A stretch of DNA of 64,000 nt from contig NZ_BMXA01000001.1 in assembly GCF_014651515.1 (NCBI RefSeq), positions 806,001-870,000 on the forward strand, written 5' to 3'. This stretch comes from Arenicella chitinivorans. Its GTDB lineage: Bacteria; Pseudomonadota; Gammaproteobacteria; Arenicellales; Arenicellaceae. Numbering within the stretch: the first letter of the stretch is position 1; each line of letters opens with the position of its first letter. Shown in pieces: positions 36,971 to 48,384 of this stretch. The position numbers and the translations under genes are program-made. The notes beneath the pieces were generated by a model. The model had not been told where the DNA came from and ran no database searches. It saw nothing but the letters and a program-made list of their open reading frames with translations.

Positions 36971-38674
36971 GTGCAGTTAACCGGCGCAGATATTGTTGTC
37001 CAAAGCCTTAAACAAGAAGGCGTAGATTATGTATTCGGGTACCCGGGCGGTGCCGCGCTGCATATTTACGATGCGTTTCATCGACAAGATGATGTGCAGC
37101 ACATACTGGTGCGCCATGAGCAGGGCGCCACACATGCCGCAGATGGTTATGCGCGCGCGACAGGTCTGCCCGGTGTGGTGCTGGTTACGTCGGGTCCAGG
37201 CATTACTAATGCGATTACCGGAATCGCGACCGCCTACATGGATTCGATACCGATGGTGGTGTTGTCGGGCCAGGTGATGGCACCGCTGATCGGGTATGAT
37301 GCGTTTCAGGAGATTGATGCCGTTGGTATCAGCCGACCCTGTGTGAAGCACAACTTTTTGATTCAAAATGTGGAAGATATCGCGTCGACCATCAAAAAGG
37401 CATTCCACATCGCAACCTCTGGTCGTCCGGGGCCGGTGTTGGTGGATATTCCGAAAGACATTACAGCGCACGTTGCTGAGTTTATTTACCCTGAGTCGCT
37501 AACTATGCGTTCCTACCCGCCGGTGCCGTCGGCACGTCCGGCGGAGATTGTTGGTGCGGTTGAAGCGATTCTGAATGCTAAGAAACCGGTTGTTTATACC
37601 GGCGGTGGTGTCGTGCTAGCCAAAGCACAGGCCGAGTTACGTGATTTTGTCCGTACGCTTGGGTTCCCTTGCACAAATACGTTGATGGGGTTGGGCGCTT
37701 ATCCTCATGATGACCCTTTATTTTTGGGTATGTTGGGTATGCACGGCACCTACGAAGCGAACATGGCGATGCATGAGGCTGACCTGATTGTTGCGCTCGG
37801 TGCGCGCTTTGATGATCGTATTACCGGTGCGTTGGATGATTTTGCACCCGGTGCAAAAATTCTGCATGTTGATATTGATCCATCGGTGATCGATAAAAAC
37901 ATCAAAGCTGACATCGCTATCGTGAGTGATGTCAAGCAGGTGCTCACGCAGTTCAATCGAGAGCTGCAGCGTCGCAAAAACGATATTAATCCTGAGCTAA
38001 CCAAAGCCTGGTGGCGACAAATTAATGAGTGGCGCGGACTGGATAGTCTGTGGTACGAACAGAGTGATACGGTGATCAAACCACAATTTGTGGTTCAAAA
38101 ACTGCACGAGGTCACTGGTGGCGAAGCTTACGTGACATCCGATGTTGGCCAACATCAGATGTTTGCCGCGCAGTTCTACGGTTTTTCTGATACGCACAAG
38201 TGGATCAACTCTGGTGGTCTTGGCACCATGGGGTTTGGTTTGCCGGCGGCCATGGGTGTGAAATTTGCCCACCGTGACGCTGACGTAGCGTGTATCACCG
38301 GTGAGGGCAGCATTCAAATGTGTATTCAGGAAATGGCGACCTGTAAGCAATATGACCTGCCAGTCAAGATCATTAACCTGAACAACCGTTATCTAGGGAT
38401 GGTGCGTCAATGGCAGGAATTCAGCTACGAGAAACGCTATTCGAACTCGTACATGGATTCGCTGCCTGATTTTGTCGCTTTATCTGAAGCTTACGGGCAT
38501 GTTGGTATGCAGATCACGCAGCCAAGTGATGTCGAGGGCGCATTAAAAGAAGCCTTTGCATTGAAAGATCGACTGGTGTTTTTGGACTTTATTACGGATC
38601 GTGAGGAGAACGTATACCCCATGATCGAGGCAGGTAAAAACCACCACGAAATGCGTCTTCGTCCGGCCAAATAG
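36971..38674 (+). CDS. ilvI: Acetolactate synthase, large (catalytic) subunit
   Basis: The 567-residue ThDP enzyme condenses pyruvate with pyruvate or 2-ketobutyrate, the first common step to Val/Leu and Ile. The catalytic Glu is Glu50 in LVRHEQGATHAADGYAR. The ThDP/Mg motif is GEGSIQM ... NLNNRYLGMVRQW; the Glu variant of the GDG motif is, as I recall, seen in close homologues too. The FAD-type central domain is also present. The start is GTG at 36971 with GGAG 6-7 nt upstream. It lies 40 nt before the regulatory subunit and then ilvC. It could equally be named ilvB; I follow the ilvIH arrangement. Confidence 0.95.
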   Translation: MQLTGADIVVQSLKQEGVDYVFGYPGGAALHIYDAFHRQDDVQHILVRHEQGATHAADGYARATGLPGVVLVTSGPGITNAITGIATAYMDSIPMVVLSGQVMAPLIGYDAFQEIDAVGISRPCVKHNFLIQNVEDIASTIKKAFHIATSGRPGPVLVDIPKDITAHVAEFIYPESLTMRSYPPVPSARPAEIVGAVEAILNAKKPVVYTGGGVVLAKAQAELRDFVRTLGFPCTNTLMGLGAYPHDDPLFLGMLGMHGTYEANMAMHEADLIVALGARFDDRITGALDDFAPGAKILHVDIDPSVIDKNIKADIAIVSDVKQVLTQFNRELQRRKNDINPELTKAWWRQINEWRGLDSLWYEQSDTVIKPQFVVQKLHEVTGGEAYVTSDVGQHQMFAAQFYGFSDTHKWINSGGLGTMGFGLPAAMGVKFAHRDADVACITGEGSIQMCIQEMATCKQYDLPVKIINLNNRYLGMVRQWQEFSYEKRYSNSYMDSLPDFVALSEAYGHVGMQITQPSDVEGALKEAFALKDRLVFLDFITDREENVYPMIEAGKNHHEMRLRPAK

Positions 38675-38714
38675 TTGCGTCACTAGCAACTGACCAAATC
38701 TAGTAGGAACTCGT

Positions 38715-39206
38715 ATGCGACACATTATCTCGGTACTTCTTGAAAACGAATCCGGCGCGTTATCACGCGTGTCTGGCTTATTCTCCGCGCGTGGTTACAA
38801 TATTGAGTCATTAACGGTAGCGCCGACCAATGACCCAACGTTGTCACGCATGACCATTGTGACAGTCGGCGATGATCGCAAAATTGATCAGATCGAAAAG
38901 CAGCTAAACAAGTTGGTGGATGTTGCTGCTTTGGAAGACATTACCGTTAGTGGCCACCTGGAGCGCGAGGTTATCCTGGCAAAGGTGGTCGTGACACCTG
39001 AGCAGAAAACGGATTTGGATCGTGTTGTCGCTGCCTTCAATGGTTCGTTGATTGACGTGTCTGCGTCACAATCGATCATTGAGATGAGTGGCAGTAGCGA
39101 AAAAATTGACGAGCTACTGAACAGCTTGTCCGGGGTTCAAATCATCGAAATCGCGCGCTCAGGCGTGACCGGTTTATCTTCCAGTGAAGGCGCGCTGACG
39201 GTATAG
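38715..39206 (+). CDS. ilvH: Acetolactate synthase, small (regulatory) subunit
   Basis: The 163-residue protein has an N-terminal ACT domain (RHIISVLLENESGALSRVSG, then ARGYNIESLTV) and the C-terminal IlvN-like half (LAKVVVTPEQKTDL, VQIIEIARSGVTGLS). It binds valine for feedback inhibition and activates the catalytic subunit encoded just upstream. TAGGAAC precedes the ATG. The length equals the E. coli IlvH length. Confidence 0.96.
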   Translation: MRHIISVLLENESGALSRVSGLFSARGYNIESLTVAPTNDPTLSRMTIVTVGDDRKIDQIEKQLNKLVDVAALEDITVSGHLEREVILAKVVVTPEQKTDLDRVVAAFNGSLIDVSASQSIIEMSGSSEKIDELLNSLSGVQIIEIARSGVTGLSSSEGALTV

Positions 39207-40271
<1,065 letters not shown>

Positions 40272-40323
40272 ATCCAAGTTAATTTGCCTGAGTATGATAG
40301 GCTCTGGGCATCTATGCTGTGTG

Positions 40324-40364
40324 CGGCGTACTGAAGCAGTCTTCAGTACGCCGTCTGGTTTTTT
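40324..40364 (+). terminator. Terminator after ilvC
   Basis: A perfect 13-bp stem (40324-40336 with 40341-40353) with loop CAGT is followed after 5 nt by six T (40359-40364). The gap between stem and T-run is slightly long, so termination may be partial and let transcription continue into psd. Confidence 0.75.
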
Positions 40365-40406
40365 GGGCTGGCTGTTTGCCGCCTTCTCTCTAAAAGGTAG
40401 AACACT

Positions 40407-41057
40407 ATGAAACTGATCGACTCACACCCGATCCTGGCCCGGGAAGGGTGGTTTTATCTCGCGCTGACTCTGTTTGCGGCAATTGTGACCAGTGCGGTTT
40501 TCCCATGGTATGTGGCGATTCTGTTCTGGGTAATTTTTCTGTTCGTGTTGCAGTTCTTTCGCGATCCGCATCGTCAAATTCCAGAACAAGACAATGCGCT
40601 GATATCACCGGCCGACGGCAAGGTTATTTTTACTGGTGTGGTGGATGACCCGTATCTAGATCGTAAGGCGTTTAAGATCAGCGTTTTCATGAATGTCTTC
40701 TCGGTGCACTCGAATCGCGCACCCGTCGCGGGCACGGTTAAGAAGGTTTGGTATCATCCCGGTTTGTTTGTGAATGCCGCGTTTGATAAAGCATCAGAGC
40801 AAAACGAGCGCAATGCTATTTGGTTGCAAACCGCAGAAGGCCGTGACGTGATCTCCGTGCAGGTGGCCGGATTGGTTGCGCGTCGAATACTATGTTATGT
40901 CAAACAAGGCGATTCTCTGGAGCAGGGGCAGCGCTACGGGTATATCCGTTTTGGAAGTCGGGTTGACTTGTTCTTGCCGGTCGAATTCTCTGCTGCGGTG
41001 AAACTGGGCGATAATGTCAGTTCAGGCACATCGATTCTTGGCAGCTTCACGGCGTAA
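40407..41057 (+). CDS. psd: Phosphatidylserine decarboxylase, short form
   Basis: The 216-residue proenzyme makes phosphatidylethanolamine. Two N-terminal hydrophobic segments (about 15-50) anchor it in the membrane. Catalytic-domain motifs are FFRDPHR, LISPADGKV and FSVHSNRAPV. The self-cleavage site is Gly183-Ser184 in RFGSRVD, the Ser giving the pyruvoyl group of the small alpha chain. This is the short (PSD-A) type, not the roughly 300-residue LGST-type enzyme of E. coli. AAAAGGTAG precedes the ATG, and the next gene makes its substrate. Confidence 0.93.
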   Translation: MKLIDSHPILAREGWFYLALTLFAAIVTSAVFPWYVAILFWVIFLFVLQFFRDPHRQIPEQDNALISPADGKVIFTGVVDDPYLDRKAFKISVFMNVFSVHSNRAPVAGTVKKVWYHPGLFVNAAFDKASEQNERNAIWLQTAEGRDVISVQVAGLVARRILCYVKQGDSLEQGQRYGYIRFGSRVDLFLPVEFSAAVKLGDNVSSGTSILGSFTA

Positions 41058-41109
41058 GCGCGAATAAAATCATGTCCATTTCCTGCTTTGAGCTTGTATA
41101 ATCGCGGGC

Positions 41110-41904
41110 ATGAGTTCAAAGCAGCCTAAACTTACGTCAGTTGAGCCGGAATCGGAGTCTGATCAGTTCGAGAACCGTGCTAAACCCGCTAAGGGCATCT
41201 ATGTGTTGCCCAACCTATTTACGACAGCAGGGTTGTTTGCTGGTTTTTACGCGATTATGCAAGCGCGGCTTGGGCACTTTGAAGCCGCGTCATTGGCCAT
41301 CTATGCGGCCATGGTTATGGATATCTTGGATGGTCGGCTAGCGCGTCTTACCAATACTCAGAGTGCATTCGGTTCTGAGTATGACAGTCTGTCGGACATG
41401 GTTTCCTTTGGGGTCGCGCCAGCAATGGTGTTGTTTGAATTTGCGCTGTCGGAGTTGGGGCGTTTTGGTAGTCTGGTTACCTTTGTTTATATCGCCTGTG
41501 CGGCCTTGCGTCTGGCACGATTCAATGTGGTGGCGAGTTCAGATAAAGCCTATTTTACCGGTATGCCCAGTCCTGGTGCGGCCGCCATCATGGCCTCAAT
41601 TGTCTGGGTGTCCGTGGATTATGATATCGATGTGTCGGCCATTTCGGGGCTGCTCGCCGTGGTGATGCTGGCAACTGCCCTCGCGATGGTTAGCAATATC
41701 AAATACCGTTCATTTAAAGATGCAAACTTCCGCGATCAAATGCCCTTTGTCGGTCTGATCATCGGTGTCATGATCTTCGCCTTAATTTACTGGGATCCAC
41801 CGATGGCGTTCCTGTTGTTCGGTCTCGGCTATATGCTCAGTGGCGCGCTTTTTTACGTATTAAACAAATTTAAACACCCGTCCGAGGATGCAGAAGAAGA
41901 GTAA
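41110..41904 (+). CDS. pssA: CDP-diacylglycerol-serine O-phosphatidyltransferase (type II)
   Basis: The 264-residue integral membrane enzyme makes phosphatidylserine from CDP-diacylglycerol and serine. The CDP-alcohol phosphotransferase motif is complete: Asp74-Gly75, Ala78-Arg79, Gly88, Asp92 and Asp96 within DGRLARLTNTQSAFGSEYD. Six to eight membrane helices follow. It differs from the soluble PLD-like PssA of E. coli. Being next to psd, it supplies the decarboxylase. The ATG lies 53 nt after psd. Confidence 0.93.
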   Translation: MSSKQPKLTSVEPESESDQFENRAKPAKGIYVLPNLFTTAGLFAGFYAIMQARLGHFEAASLAIYAAMVMDILDGRLARLTNTQSAFGSEYDSLSDMVSFGVAPAMVLFEFALSELGRFGSLVTFVYIACAALRLARFNVVASSDKAYFTGMPSPGAAAIMASIVWVSVDYDIDVSAISGLLAVVMLATALAMVSNIKYRSFKDANFRDQMPFVGLIIGVMIFALIYWDPPMAFLLFGLGYMLSGALFYVLNKFKHPSEDAEEE

Positions 41905-41955
41905 GCTCTGCGTTCCCGTTTTAGATATCTTGAAACCTACGGATTATACGAACTA

Positions 41956-42837
41956 ATGAAGCTAGAAGGCAGCATTGTTGCTTTAATAACGCCGATGCAG
42001 GCTGATGGCAGTGTGGATTTTGCTGCACTGACCCGTCTTATTGAGTTTCACATTGCTGAGGGTACCGATGGCATTGTTGCGGTTGGGACCACGGGTGAAT
42101 CTGCGACTCTAACGGTCGACGAACATTTGTCGGTAATTGAACACACTATTAAGTGCGTGAATAAGCGTATCCCGGTGATTGCCGGAACGGGTGCAAACTC
42201 AACACAGGAAGCGGTGCATTTAACCAAGCATGCGGAACGCTTAGGCGCGGATGCGGCTCTGTTAGTGGTGCCGTACTACAATAAGCCTACGCAGGAAGGC
42301 CTGTATCTGCACTACAAAAAAATTGCAGACTCTGTACCGATCGCGCAGCTGCTGTATAACGTGCCAGGACGGACCGTCGCAGACCTGCATAACGAGACGG
42401 TTGCTCGACTCGCTGATATTGACAATATCGTTGGTTGCAAAGACGCAACCGGTGATTTAATGCGTGGCAAGGCGTTGGTGGATCTGTGCGGGGACCGATT
42501 AACAATTTTGTCTGGCGATGACGCTACGGCTTTGGAGTACATCAAACTCGGCGCACGTGGAGATATTTCTGTAACTGCAAACGTCGCGCCGGGATTGATG
42601 AGCAAAATGTGCGCTGCTGGATTGACGGGCGATTTCGCGGCTGCGGAGCAATACGATGAAAAACTACGTGGATTGCACCGTGATCTGTTTTTGGAATCAA
42701 ATCCTATTCCGGTTAAGTACGCCGTGTCAAAAATGGGCTATACTGCGAACGCCTTGCGTTTACCGTTGACACCGTTAAGTGCCAAACACGAACACGCTGT
42801 CGCGGTCGCGATGACAGAAGCGGGTATTTCACTCTAA
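41956..42837 (+). CDS. dapA: 4-Hydroxy-tetrahydrodipicolinate synthase
   Basis: The 293-residue TIM-barrel aldolase condenses aspartate semialdehyde with pyruvate in lysine/diaminopimelate synthesis. The Schiff-base Lys is Lys162 in GCKDATGD, and Tyr134 in YNVPGRT is the proton-relay residue. VAVGTTGESATL is the conserved pyruvate-binding loop. The gene is followed by bamC and purC, the same order as in E. coli. Asd, the preceding enzyme, is encoded at 23 kb. Confidence 0.97.
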   Translation: MKLEGSIVALITPMQADGSVDFAALTRLIEFHIAEGTDGIVAVGTTGESATLTVDEHLSVIEHTIKCVNKRIPVIAGTGANSTQEAVHLTKHAERLGADAALLVVPYYNKPTQEGLYLHYKKIADSVPIAQLLYNVPGRTVADLHNETVARLADIDNIVGCKDATGDLMRGKALVDLCGDRLTILSGDDATALEYIKLGARGDISVTANVAPGLMSKMCAAGLTGDFAAAEQYDEKLRGLHRDLFLESNPIPVKYAVSKMGYTANALRLPLTPLSAKHEHAVAVAMTEAGISL

Positions 42838-42850
42838 GAAAACCAATATA

Positions 42851-43579
42851 ATGATGAATGTAATTCAGCAACAAAACAGGCACAAAACGCTCGCTTTAGA
42901 TGCTAAGGCGTCGGGTCTCACACTCTTCAGCGCAGCCCGTTGGATCATGCTCAGCTTGATAGCGGCCTGTCTACTGACTGGCTGCAACAATAAGCGGATC
43001 ATCCAGACTGTGGACGACAGCGCGGAGTATCAGTCAGCGCGCGCCTTGCCGCCGTTGATCAAACCTTCCGGTTCGCCAGCCAGTGAACCCGTTTTGGACG
43101 ACGAGCCTGAGATGCCTGAAGATGTGGTCATTACCGAGCCGGAAGAGCCTGCTGTAGCGGTGCAAGCTGCACCGGTCTCAGAGCCAGTGTCGCAAGCCCC
43201 GCAACGCACATTGACGGCTCGGGTGGTTGAAACGCGAGACGGCCGTTCCAAGCTTCTAATCGATGCGCCCCTCACTGAAGCTTGGGCGTACCTGGCGGCA
43301 AACTTGCAAAAGTCAGATGTCACCATTTTTTCTCGCAACGAAACTGCCGGCCGATTCGCGATCGGCTGTACCGACATCCCTGAACAAGCAGTGCGTGTTC
43401 AGAAGCGCGGCGGATGGTCTATTTTTACGCGCGACAAGACCGAACCAAGCGAGTATTGTGGTCTACAAACCGTGGAAGAAAAAGGTCAAACGGCGGTGAC
43501 CGTATTAAACCGTGCGGGGGTTGTGGTGCCCGCGGAGAGCAGCAACAAGATCTTTGCTCGAATATTAAATAACCTATAA
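42851..43579 (+). CDS. bamC: Outer-membrane assembly lipoprotein BamC-like
   Basis: The 242-residue product has a lipobox LTGC (Cys45). The first 32 residues precede the hydrophobic signal core, so the true start may be the in-frame ATG at 42947, which would give a normal lipoprotein signal; neither site has a strong ribosome signal. After the Cys an unstructured segment is followed by a Pro/Glu-rich linker and a single helix-grip-like domain (LLIDAPLTEAWAYLAANLQK ... TAVTVLNRAG). E. coli BamC has two such domains and is about 344 residues, so this is a short form. The dapA-bamC-purC synteny makes the assignment good. Confidence 0.82.
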   Translation: MMNVIQQQNRHKTLALDAKASGLTLFSAARWIMLSLIAACLLTGCNNKRIIQTVDDSAEYQSARALPPLIKPSGSPASEPVLDDEPEMPEDVVITEPEEPAVAVQAAPVSEPVSQAPQRTLTARVVETRDGRSKLLIDAPLTEAWAYLAANLQKSDVTIFSRNETAGRFAIGCTDIPEQAVRVQKRGGWSIFTRDKTEPSEYCGLQTVEEKGQTAVTVLNRAGVVVPAESSNKIFARILNNL

Positions 43580-43636
43580 GTAACGCCGGACTCCCTACGT
43601 TACGACGACCAGTGACAGTTGAAGTGAGATAGATTT

Positions 43637-44347
43637 ATGCAACGTGGTGAAGAACTTTACAGTGGCAAGGCCAAATCAGTGTTTGCGTCTGAGCAAGACG
43701 ACGCGCTGATCTTGCATTTTAGAAATGACACTTCGGCGTTCGACGGTGAAAAAGTGGCACAGCTTGACCGCAAAGGTATGGTCAACAATAAGTTCAATGC
43801 ATTCATCATGCAGCACCTTGAAGCCAACGGTGTTACCACGCACTTTCTAAAAGTCCTGTCAGAGACCGATTCACTGGTACGTAAGCTCGACATGATTCCG
43901 GTTGAGTGCGTGGTGCGAAATATTGCTTCTGGGTCGATTTGCCGCCGCCTTGGTGTTGACGATGGGTTGGTGTTAAATCCATCGACGTTTGAGTTTTTTC
44001 TCAAGAACGATGCCCTACATGACCCGATGATCAACGAGTCTCATATAGCTACGTTTGGCTGGGCAAGTCAGGCCGATATTGAGCAGATGAAGAAAACCAC
44101 GCTGCAGGTAAACCAGATTTTGTCCAAGCTATTTGCTGATGCAGGGATGACTCTGGTCGATTTCAAGCTGGAGTTTGGCCGTCAAGGTGACACCTTGTAT
44201 TTGGGGGACGAGTTCTCGCCAGATGGTTGCCGAATCTGGGATGCTGAATCGCGTGAGAAACTTGACAAAGACCGCTTCCGCAAAGGCCTCGGCGGCGTCG
44301 TCGAAGCGTATGAAGAAGTGGCTAAGCGTCTGGGGTTGCAGATTTGA
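43637..44347 (+). CDS. purC: Phosphoribosylaminoimidazole-succinocarboxamide synthase
   Basis: The 236-residue SAICAR synthetase joins aspartate to CAIR with ATP in purine synthesis. Family motifs include [10 protein letters not shown] at the N-terminus, [28 protein letters not shown], and LVDFKLEFG with [12 protein letters not shown]. The length is standard. It follows bamC and is separated from purL by a strong terminator. Confidence 0.97.
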   Translation: MQRGEELYSGKAKSVFASEQDDALILHFRNDTSAFDGEKVAQLDRKGMVNNKFNAFIMQHLEANGVTTHFLKVLSETDSLVRKLDMIPVECVVRNIASGSICRRLGVDDGLVLNPSTFEFFLKNDALHDPMINESHIATFGWASQADIEQMKKTTLQVNQILSKLFADAGMTLVDFKLEFGRQGDTLYLGDEFSPDGCRIWDAESREKLDKDRFRKGLGGVVEAYEEVAKRLGLQI

Positions 44348-44395
44348 CGCCCGCTGCTGTCACCATTGCCTAAACAAGGCTATGCATAAACAAAT

Positions 44396-44438
44396 AAACG
44401 CCAGACTGCGGGCCAAGCAGTCTGGCGTTTGACTTTTG
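44396..44438 (+). terminator. Intrinsic terminator after purC
   Basis: A perfect 14-bp stem (44396-44409 with 44417-44430) and a 7-nt loop end in TTT and TTTT. It lies only about 40 nt before the purL start, so a purL promoter must overlap it or lie inside it unless read-through occurs. Confidence 0.85.
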
Positions 44439-44478
44439 ATCCTGACTGAAAATTTAATCTCTACCGATGGAAATTACC

Positions 44479-47400
44479 ATGTTGCGACTCCGTGGCGGCC
44501 AAGCGCTTTCCAGCTTTCGAATTCAAAAAATTGTGGCTGACTTACAGCAACGCGTTCCTGCATTGCAGTCTATTCAGTCTGAATACCAGCATTTGGTGTG
44601 TTTGAAACCGGGTGTCGAATCGTTAGATACGCCCAGCATGCAGACATTAGAACGGATACTCGCCTATGGTCCGAGCGGCCCTGAGATAGAACATCAAGGT
44701 CAGAGAGTGTTTGTAGTTCCACGTATCGGTACGATCTCTCCATGGTCAACTAAGGCGACGGATATTGCGCATCATTGTGGCCTTCGTGATATCGCACGAA
44801 TCGAGCGTGGAATCGGGTTCTATATACAATCCAGCTGCGAGTTTTCGAGTGCAGAGGTGGCGCATATCGCTGCGGCGTTGCACGATCCGATGACGGAATC
44901 GGTGTTACAGCAGATTGATGACGCAAATGCATTGTTTAAAGCCGAAGCACCAAAAAGCCTCTTTGAAGTGCCTTTGTTGTCGGAAGGGCGAACCGCATTG
45001 GAGTCAGCGAACACAGAATTAGGGCTGGCGTTATCCGATGATGAAATCGACTATTTGGTTACGCAATATACGCAGTTGAAAAAGAATCCGACTGACGTTG
45101 AGTTGATGATGTTCGCACAGGTTAATTCGGAGCACTGTCGGCACAAGATTTTTAACGCTGACTGGATAATCGATGGCGAGCAACAGGCACATTCTTTGTT
45201 TCGCATGATTCGCGAAACACATAGACAAAATAGTCGTGGCACGCTGGTTGCCTATTCCGACAATTCGTCGGTCCTCGAGGGCAGTACTGCGGCTCGATTC
45301 TTTGCCGATCCAGCGTCACACGAGTACGGCACGTCGGATGAGCCTATTCACATTTTGTGTAAGGTGGAAACACACAATCACCCGACGGCTATATCCCCAT
45401 TTCCAGGTGCAGCCACCGGGTCCGGCGGGGAGATTCGTGATGAGGGCGCAACCGGTCGTGGGTCAAAACCTAAGGCGGGCCTGTCTGGCTATTCAGTCTC
45501 GAACCTGCGTTTACCGAGTCTGCCGCAACCCTGGGAGACACCGGAAAATAAACCGGCACGAATTGCATCGCCTTTACAGATCATGCTGGAAGGCCCGATC
45601 GGCGGAGCGTCGTTTAATAATGAGTTCGGGCGGCCAAATATCGCTGGCTACTTTAGAACGTATGAGCAGTCGATTTCATCGGCGGAAGATGTACGCGGTT
45701 ACCATAAACCAATCATGTTGGCTGGTGGACTTGGAAACATACGTGCACAGCATGTTGAGAAAAACATCATCCCTGACGGCGCATATATCGTGGTTCTTGG
45801 TGGTCCGGCGATGCTGATCGGTCTGGGCGGTGGTGCTGCTTCCAGTGTGGCTTCAGGTGAAAGCAGTGAACAACTGGATTTTGCCTCCGTACAACGTGGT
45901 AATCCCGAAATGCAACGCCGCTGTCAGGAGGTTATCGACACTTGCTGGGCGATGGATGAACATAATCCGATTATTTCAATTCACGATATTGGCGCCGGTG
46001 GTTTGTGTAACGCCTTGCCTGAACTTGTCGGTGATGCTGGTCGTGGTGGTCGCTTTGACTTGCGCAAGGTGTTGAATGATGAACCGGGTATGTCACCAAT
46101 GCAGATCTGGTGCAATGAAGCGCAGGAGCGCTACACATTGGCGGTGGCGCCAGAACGCCTGGCTGAATTTGAAGCAATTTGTCAGCGTGAGCGCTGTTTA
46201 TATTGCGTGGTTGGTCAAGCCACAGACGATGAAGTACTTGTCCTGGATGATCCACATTTTTCAGAGGGGACAGAGCGTCAGAAAAAACCAATTGATTTGC
46301 CAATGGCAACGTTGTTCGGTAAACCGCCGAAAATGCTGCGAGATGTCGCTACTGCGGAGCGCCACGCGCCGGCATTGTCGCTCGATGAAGTCGACCTGGC
46401 TGAGGCGCTAGAACGTGTCTTGGCATGCCCAACTGTGGCGGATAAAACGTTTTTGATCACCATTGGTGATCGCAGTGTTGGGGGCATGATTGCACGAGAT
46501 CAAATGGTGGGCCCATGGCAGGTGCCGGTAGCCGATGTTGCGGTCACTACGTCGGCGTATACTGGGGTCAGTGGTGAAGCAATGGCGATGGGCGAACGTA
46601 CCCCCTTGGCATCGGTAAACGCGCCTGCCAGTGGTCGGATGGCCATCGGCGAAGCGCTGACGAACCTGTGTGCTGCCAACCTGCGAGATTTATCCGAGGT
46701 AAAACTATCCGCTAACTGGATGGCCGCGGCGGGGCATGAGGGCGATGATGCGGCGCTCTATGCCACCGTGAAAGCAGTCGGTATGGAGCTATGTCCACAG
46801 CTTGGTATTGCGATTCCGGTTGGCAAGGACTCCATGTCGATGAAGAGTGTGTGGCAAGACGATCGCGGACAACAACACAGTGTAACTGCGCCAGTCTCAT
46901 GTGTGATCAGCGCTTTCGCCCCGGTATCGAATGTGCACAAGGTGTTGACGCCGGTGTTGGATCAGGCCCCAGATGCTGCGATTTACTTGTTGGATTTGTC
47001 TGGCGGTCAACAACGTCTAGCGTGTTCGATTTTGGCTCAGGTTTATCGTCAGGTTGGTACTGAAACGCCCGACGTCAACGACCCTGGATTACTTAAGAAT
47101 GGGCTGCTTGCTATCCAGCAACTGGTTGCTGATGGCTTGCTGAGTGCATACCACGATCGCTCAGATGGCGGTATGTTGACTGCGTTATGTGAAATGGCGT
47201 TTGCCAGTCGTAGCGGAATGCACATCGAGTTGGATTGCGCGCCGGAGGCTGCGCTAGCTCAGCTGTTTAATGAAGAGTTGGGTGTTTTGGTGCAGATTCA
47301 ATCACAGAATCTGGCCGCGGTGCACGCGGTGTTGAGAGAACATGGTATTGAAGCCGCATTAACCCGTGTTGCAGTGCCAGATACGAACGGCCGGATTTCA

Positions 47401-48375
47401 GTGCATGTTTCGGGGCAGGAACGGCTTAATGCCGACCGTAAGGCACTGCATCGCGTCTGGTCTGCAACCAGTCATGCGATGCAAGCGTTGCGTGACAACC
47501 CAGAGTGTGCACAGCAAGAGTATGATCGGCTTTTAGATACCGAGGATACCGGTTTGTTTGCAAACCTGAGCTTCGATCCAAATCACGATATTTGTGCGCC
47601 GTATGTCGGTGGCAGTAAGCCGCGCATTGCGGTGCTTCGAGAGCAGGGCGTCAACGGACATATCGAAATGGCGGCGGCATTCACGCAAGCCGGTTTCTCT
47701 GCAATTGACGTTACCATGAGTGATTTGCACGAAGGCAGAGTTAGCTTGGAGGAATTCAAAGGGCTGGTCGCGTGTGGCGGCTTCTCGTATGGTGATGTGC
47801 TCGGTGCTGGTGAGGGCTGGGCCAAATCAATTCTGTTTAATGCGCATTTGCGTGATGCCTTCAGTGCCTATTTTGCACGCACAGACGCCTTTGCACTGGG
47901 TGTGTGCAATGGTTGTCAGATGATGTCGAATTTGAAAGAAATTATCCCCGGCGCAGACGCATGGCCGCATTTCGTGAAAAACGCTTCTGAGCAATTTGAG
48001 GCACGTTTGGTGCAAGCCGATATTCCCGCTGATACACAGTCGATATTTATGGCCGGTATGCAGGGCTCGCAGTTACCAGTGGTCGTTGCTCACGGTGAGG
48101 GTCGTGCAGAATTTGCTGATGGGGTATCCGCGCGCAATGTGGCAATGCGTTACATTGATTATCGTGGTCATGCTACCCAAACATACCCGTCGAATCCCAA
48201 CGGTTCGCCGCAGGGGATCGCTGGATTAAGTAATGATGACGGACGAGTCACGATTATGATGCCGCACCCAGAACGCATTTTCCGCACAGTCACGAACTCG
48301 TGGCGCGATGCGCGCTGGGGCGAGTACGGCCCATGGATGCGTATGTTCCGTAACGCGCGTGCTTGGTTGGACTAG
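44479..48375 (+). CDS. purL: Phosphoribosylformylglycinamidine synthase (single-chain)
   Basis: The 1298-residue enzyme converts FGAR to FGAM using glutamine and ATP. It is the large single-chain form. N-terminal PurS-like domain ([17 protein letters not shown]), linker, two FGAM synthase halves ([51 protein letters not shown]) and a C-terminal class I glutaminase ([15 protein letters not shown], nucleophile Cys in [10 protein letters not shown], His/Glu in PHPERI). The ATG at 44479 is preferred over 44467 because homologues begin MLxLRG and GGAA lies about 8 nt upstream. Confidence 0.97.
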   Translation: MLRLRGGQALSSFRIQKIVADLQQRVPALQSIQSEYQHLVCLKPGVESLDTPSMQTLERILAYGPSGPEIEHQGQRVFVVPRIGTISPWSTKATDIAHHCGLRDIARIERGIGFYIQSSCEFSSAEVAHIAAALHDPMTESVLQQIDDANALFKAEAPKSLFEVPLLSEGRTALESANTELGLALSDDEIDYLVTQYTQLKKNPTDVELMMFAQVNSEHCRHKIFNADWIIDGEQQAHSLFRMIRETHRQNSRGTLVAYSDNSSVLEGSTAARFFADPASHEYGTSDEPIHILCKVETHNHPTAISPFPGAATGSGGEIRDEGATGRGSKPKAGLSGYSVSNLRLPSLPQPWETPENKPARIASPLQIMLEGPIGGASFNNEFGRPNIAGYFRTYEQSISSAEDVRGYHKPIMLAGGLGNIRAQHVEKNIIPDGAYIVVLGGPAMLIGLGGGAASSVASGESSEQLDFASVQRGNPEMQRRCQEVIDTCWAMDEHNPIISIHDIGAGGLCNALPELVGDAGRGGRFDLRKVLNDEPGMSPMQIWCNEAQERYTLAVAPERLAEFEAICQRERCLYCVVGQATDDEVLVLDDPHFSEGTERQKKPIDLPMATLFGKPPKMLRDVATAERHAPALSLDEVDLAEALERVLACPTVADKTFLITIGDRSVGGMIARDQMVGPWQVPVADVAVTTSAYTGVSGEAMAMGERTPLASVNAPASGRMAIGEALTNLCAANLRDLSEVKLSANWMAAAGHEGDDAALYATVKAVGMELCPQLGIAIPVGKDSMSMKSVWQDDRGQQHSVTAPVSCVISAFAPVSNVHKVLTPVLDQAPDAAIYLLDLSGGQQRLACSILAQVYRQVGTETPDVNDPGLLKNGLLAIQQLVADGLLSAYHDRSDGGMLTALCEMAFASRSGMHIELDCAPEAALAQLFNEELGVLVQIQSQNLAAVHAVLREHGIEAALTRVAVPDTNGRISVHVSGQERLNADRKALHRVWSATSHAMQALRDNPECAQQEYDRLLDTEDTGLFANLSFDPNHDICAPYVGGSKPRIAVLREQGVNGHIEMAAAFTQAGFSAIDVTMSDLHEGRVSLEEFKGLVACGGFSYGDVLGAGEGWAKSILFNAHLRDAFSAYFARTDAFALGVCNGCQMMSNLKEIIPGADAWPHFVKNASEQFEARLVQADIPADTQSIFMAGMQGSQLPVVVAHGEGRAEFADGVSARNVAMRYIDYRGHATQTYPSNPNGSPQGIAGLSNDDGRVTIMMPHPERIFRTVTNSWRDARWGEYGPWMRMFRNARAWLD

Positions 48376-48384
48376 CCTTATAGG

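Noticed and set aside
36790-37011. 73-codon frame as an ilv leader peptide
   Set aside because: It starts before the predicted promoter, is not rich in Leu/Ile/Val codons and runs into the ilvI gene.
38300-38330. GEG in place of GDG in the acetolactate synthase ThDP motif as a defect
   Set aside because: Related IlvI proteins, as I recall, also have Glu here, and all other catalytic residues are intact.
45236-45817. 193-codon frame inside purL
   Set aside because: Overlaps a clear catalytic segment of PurL in another frame.
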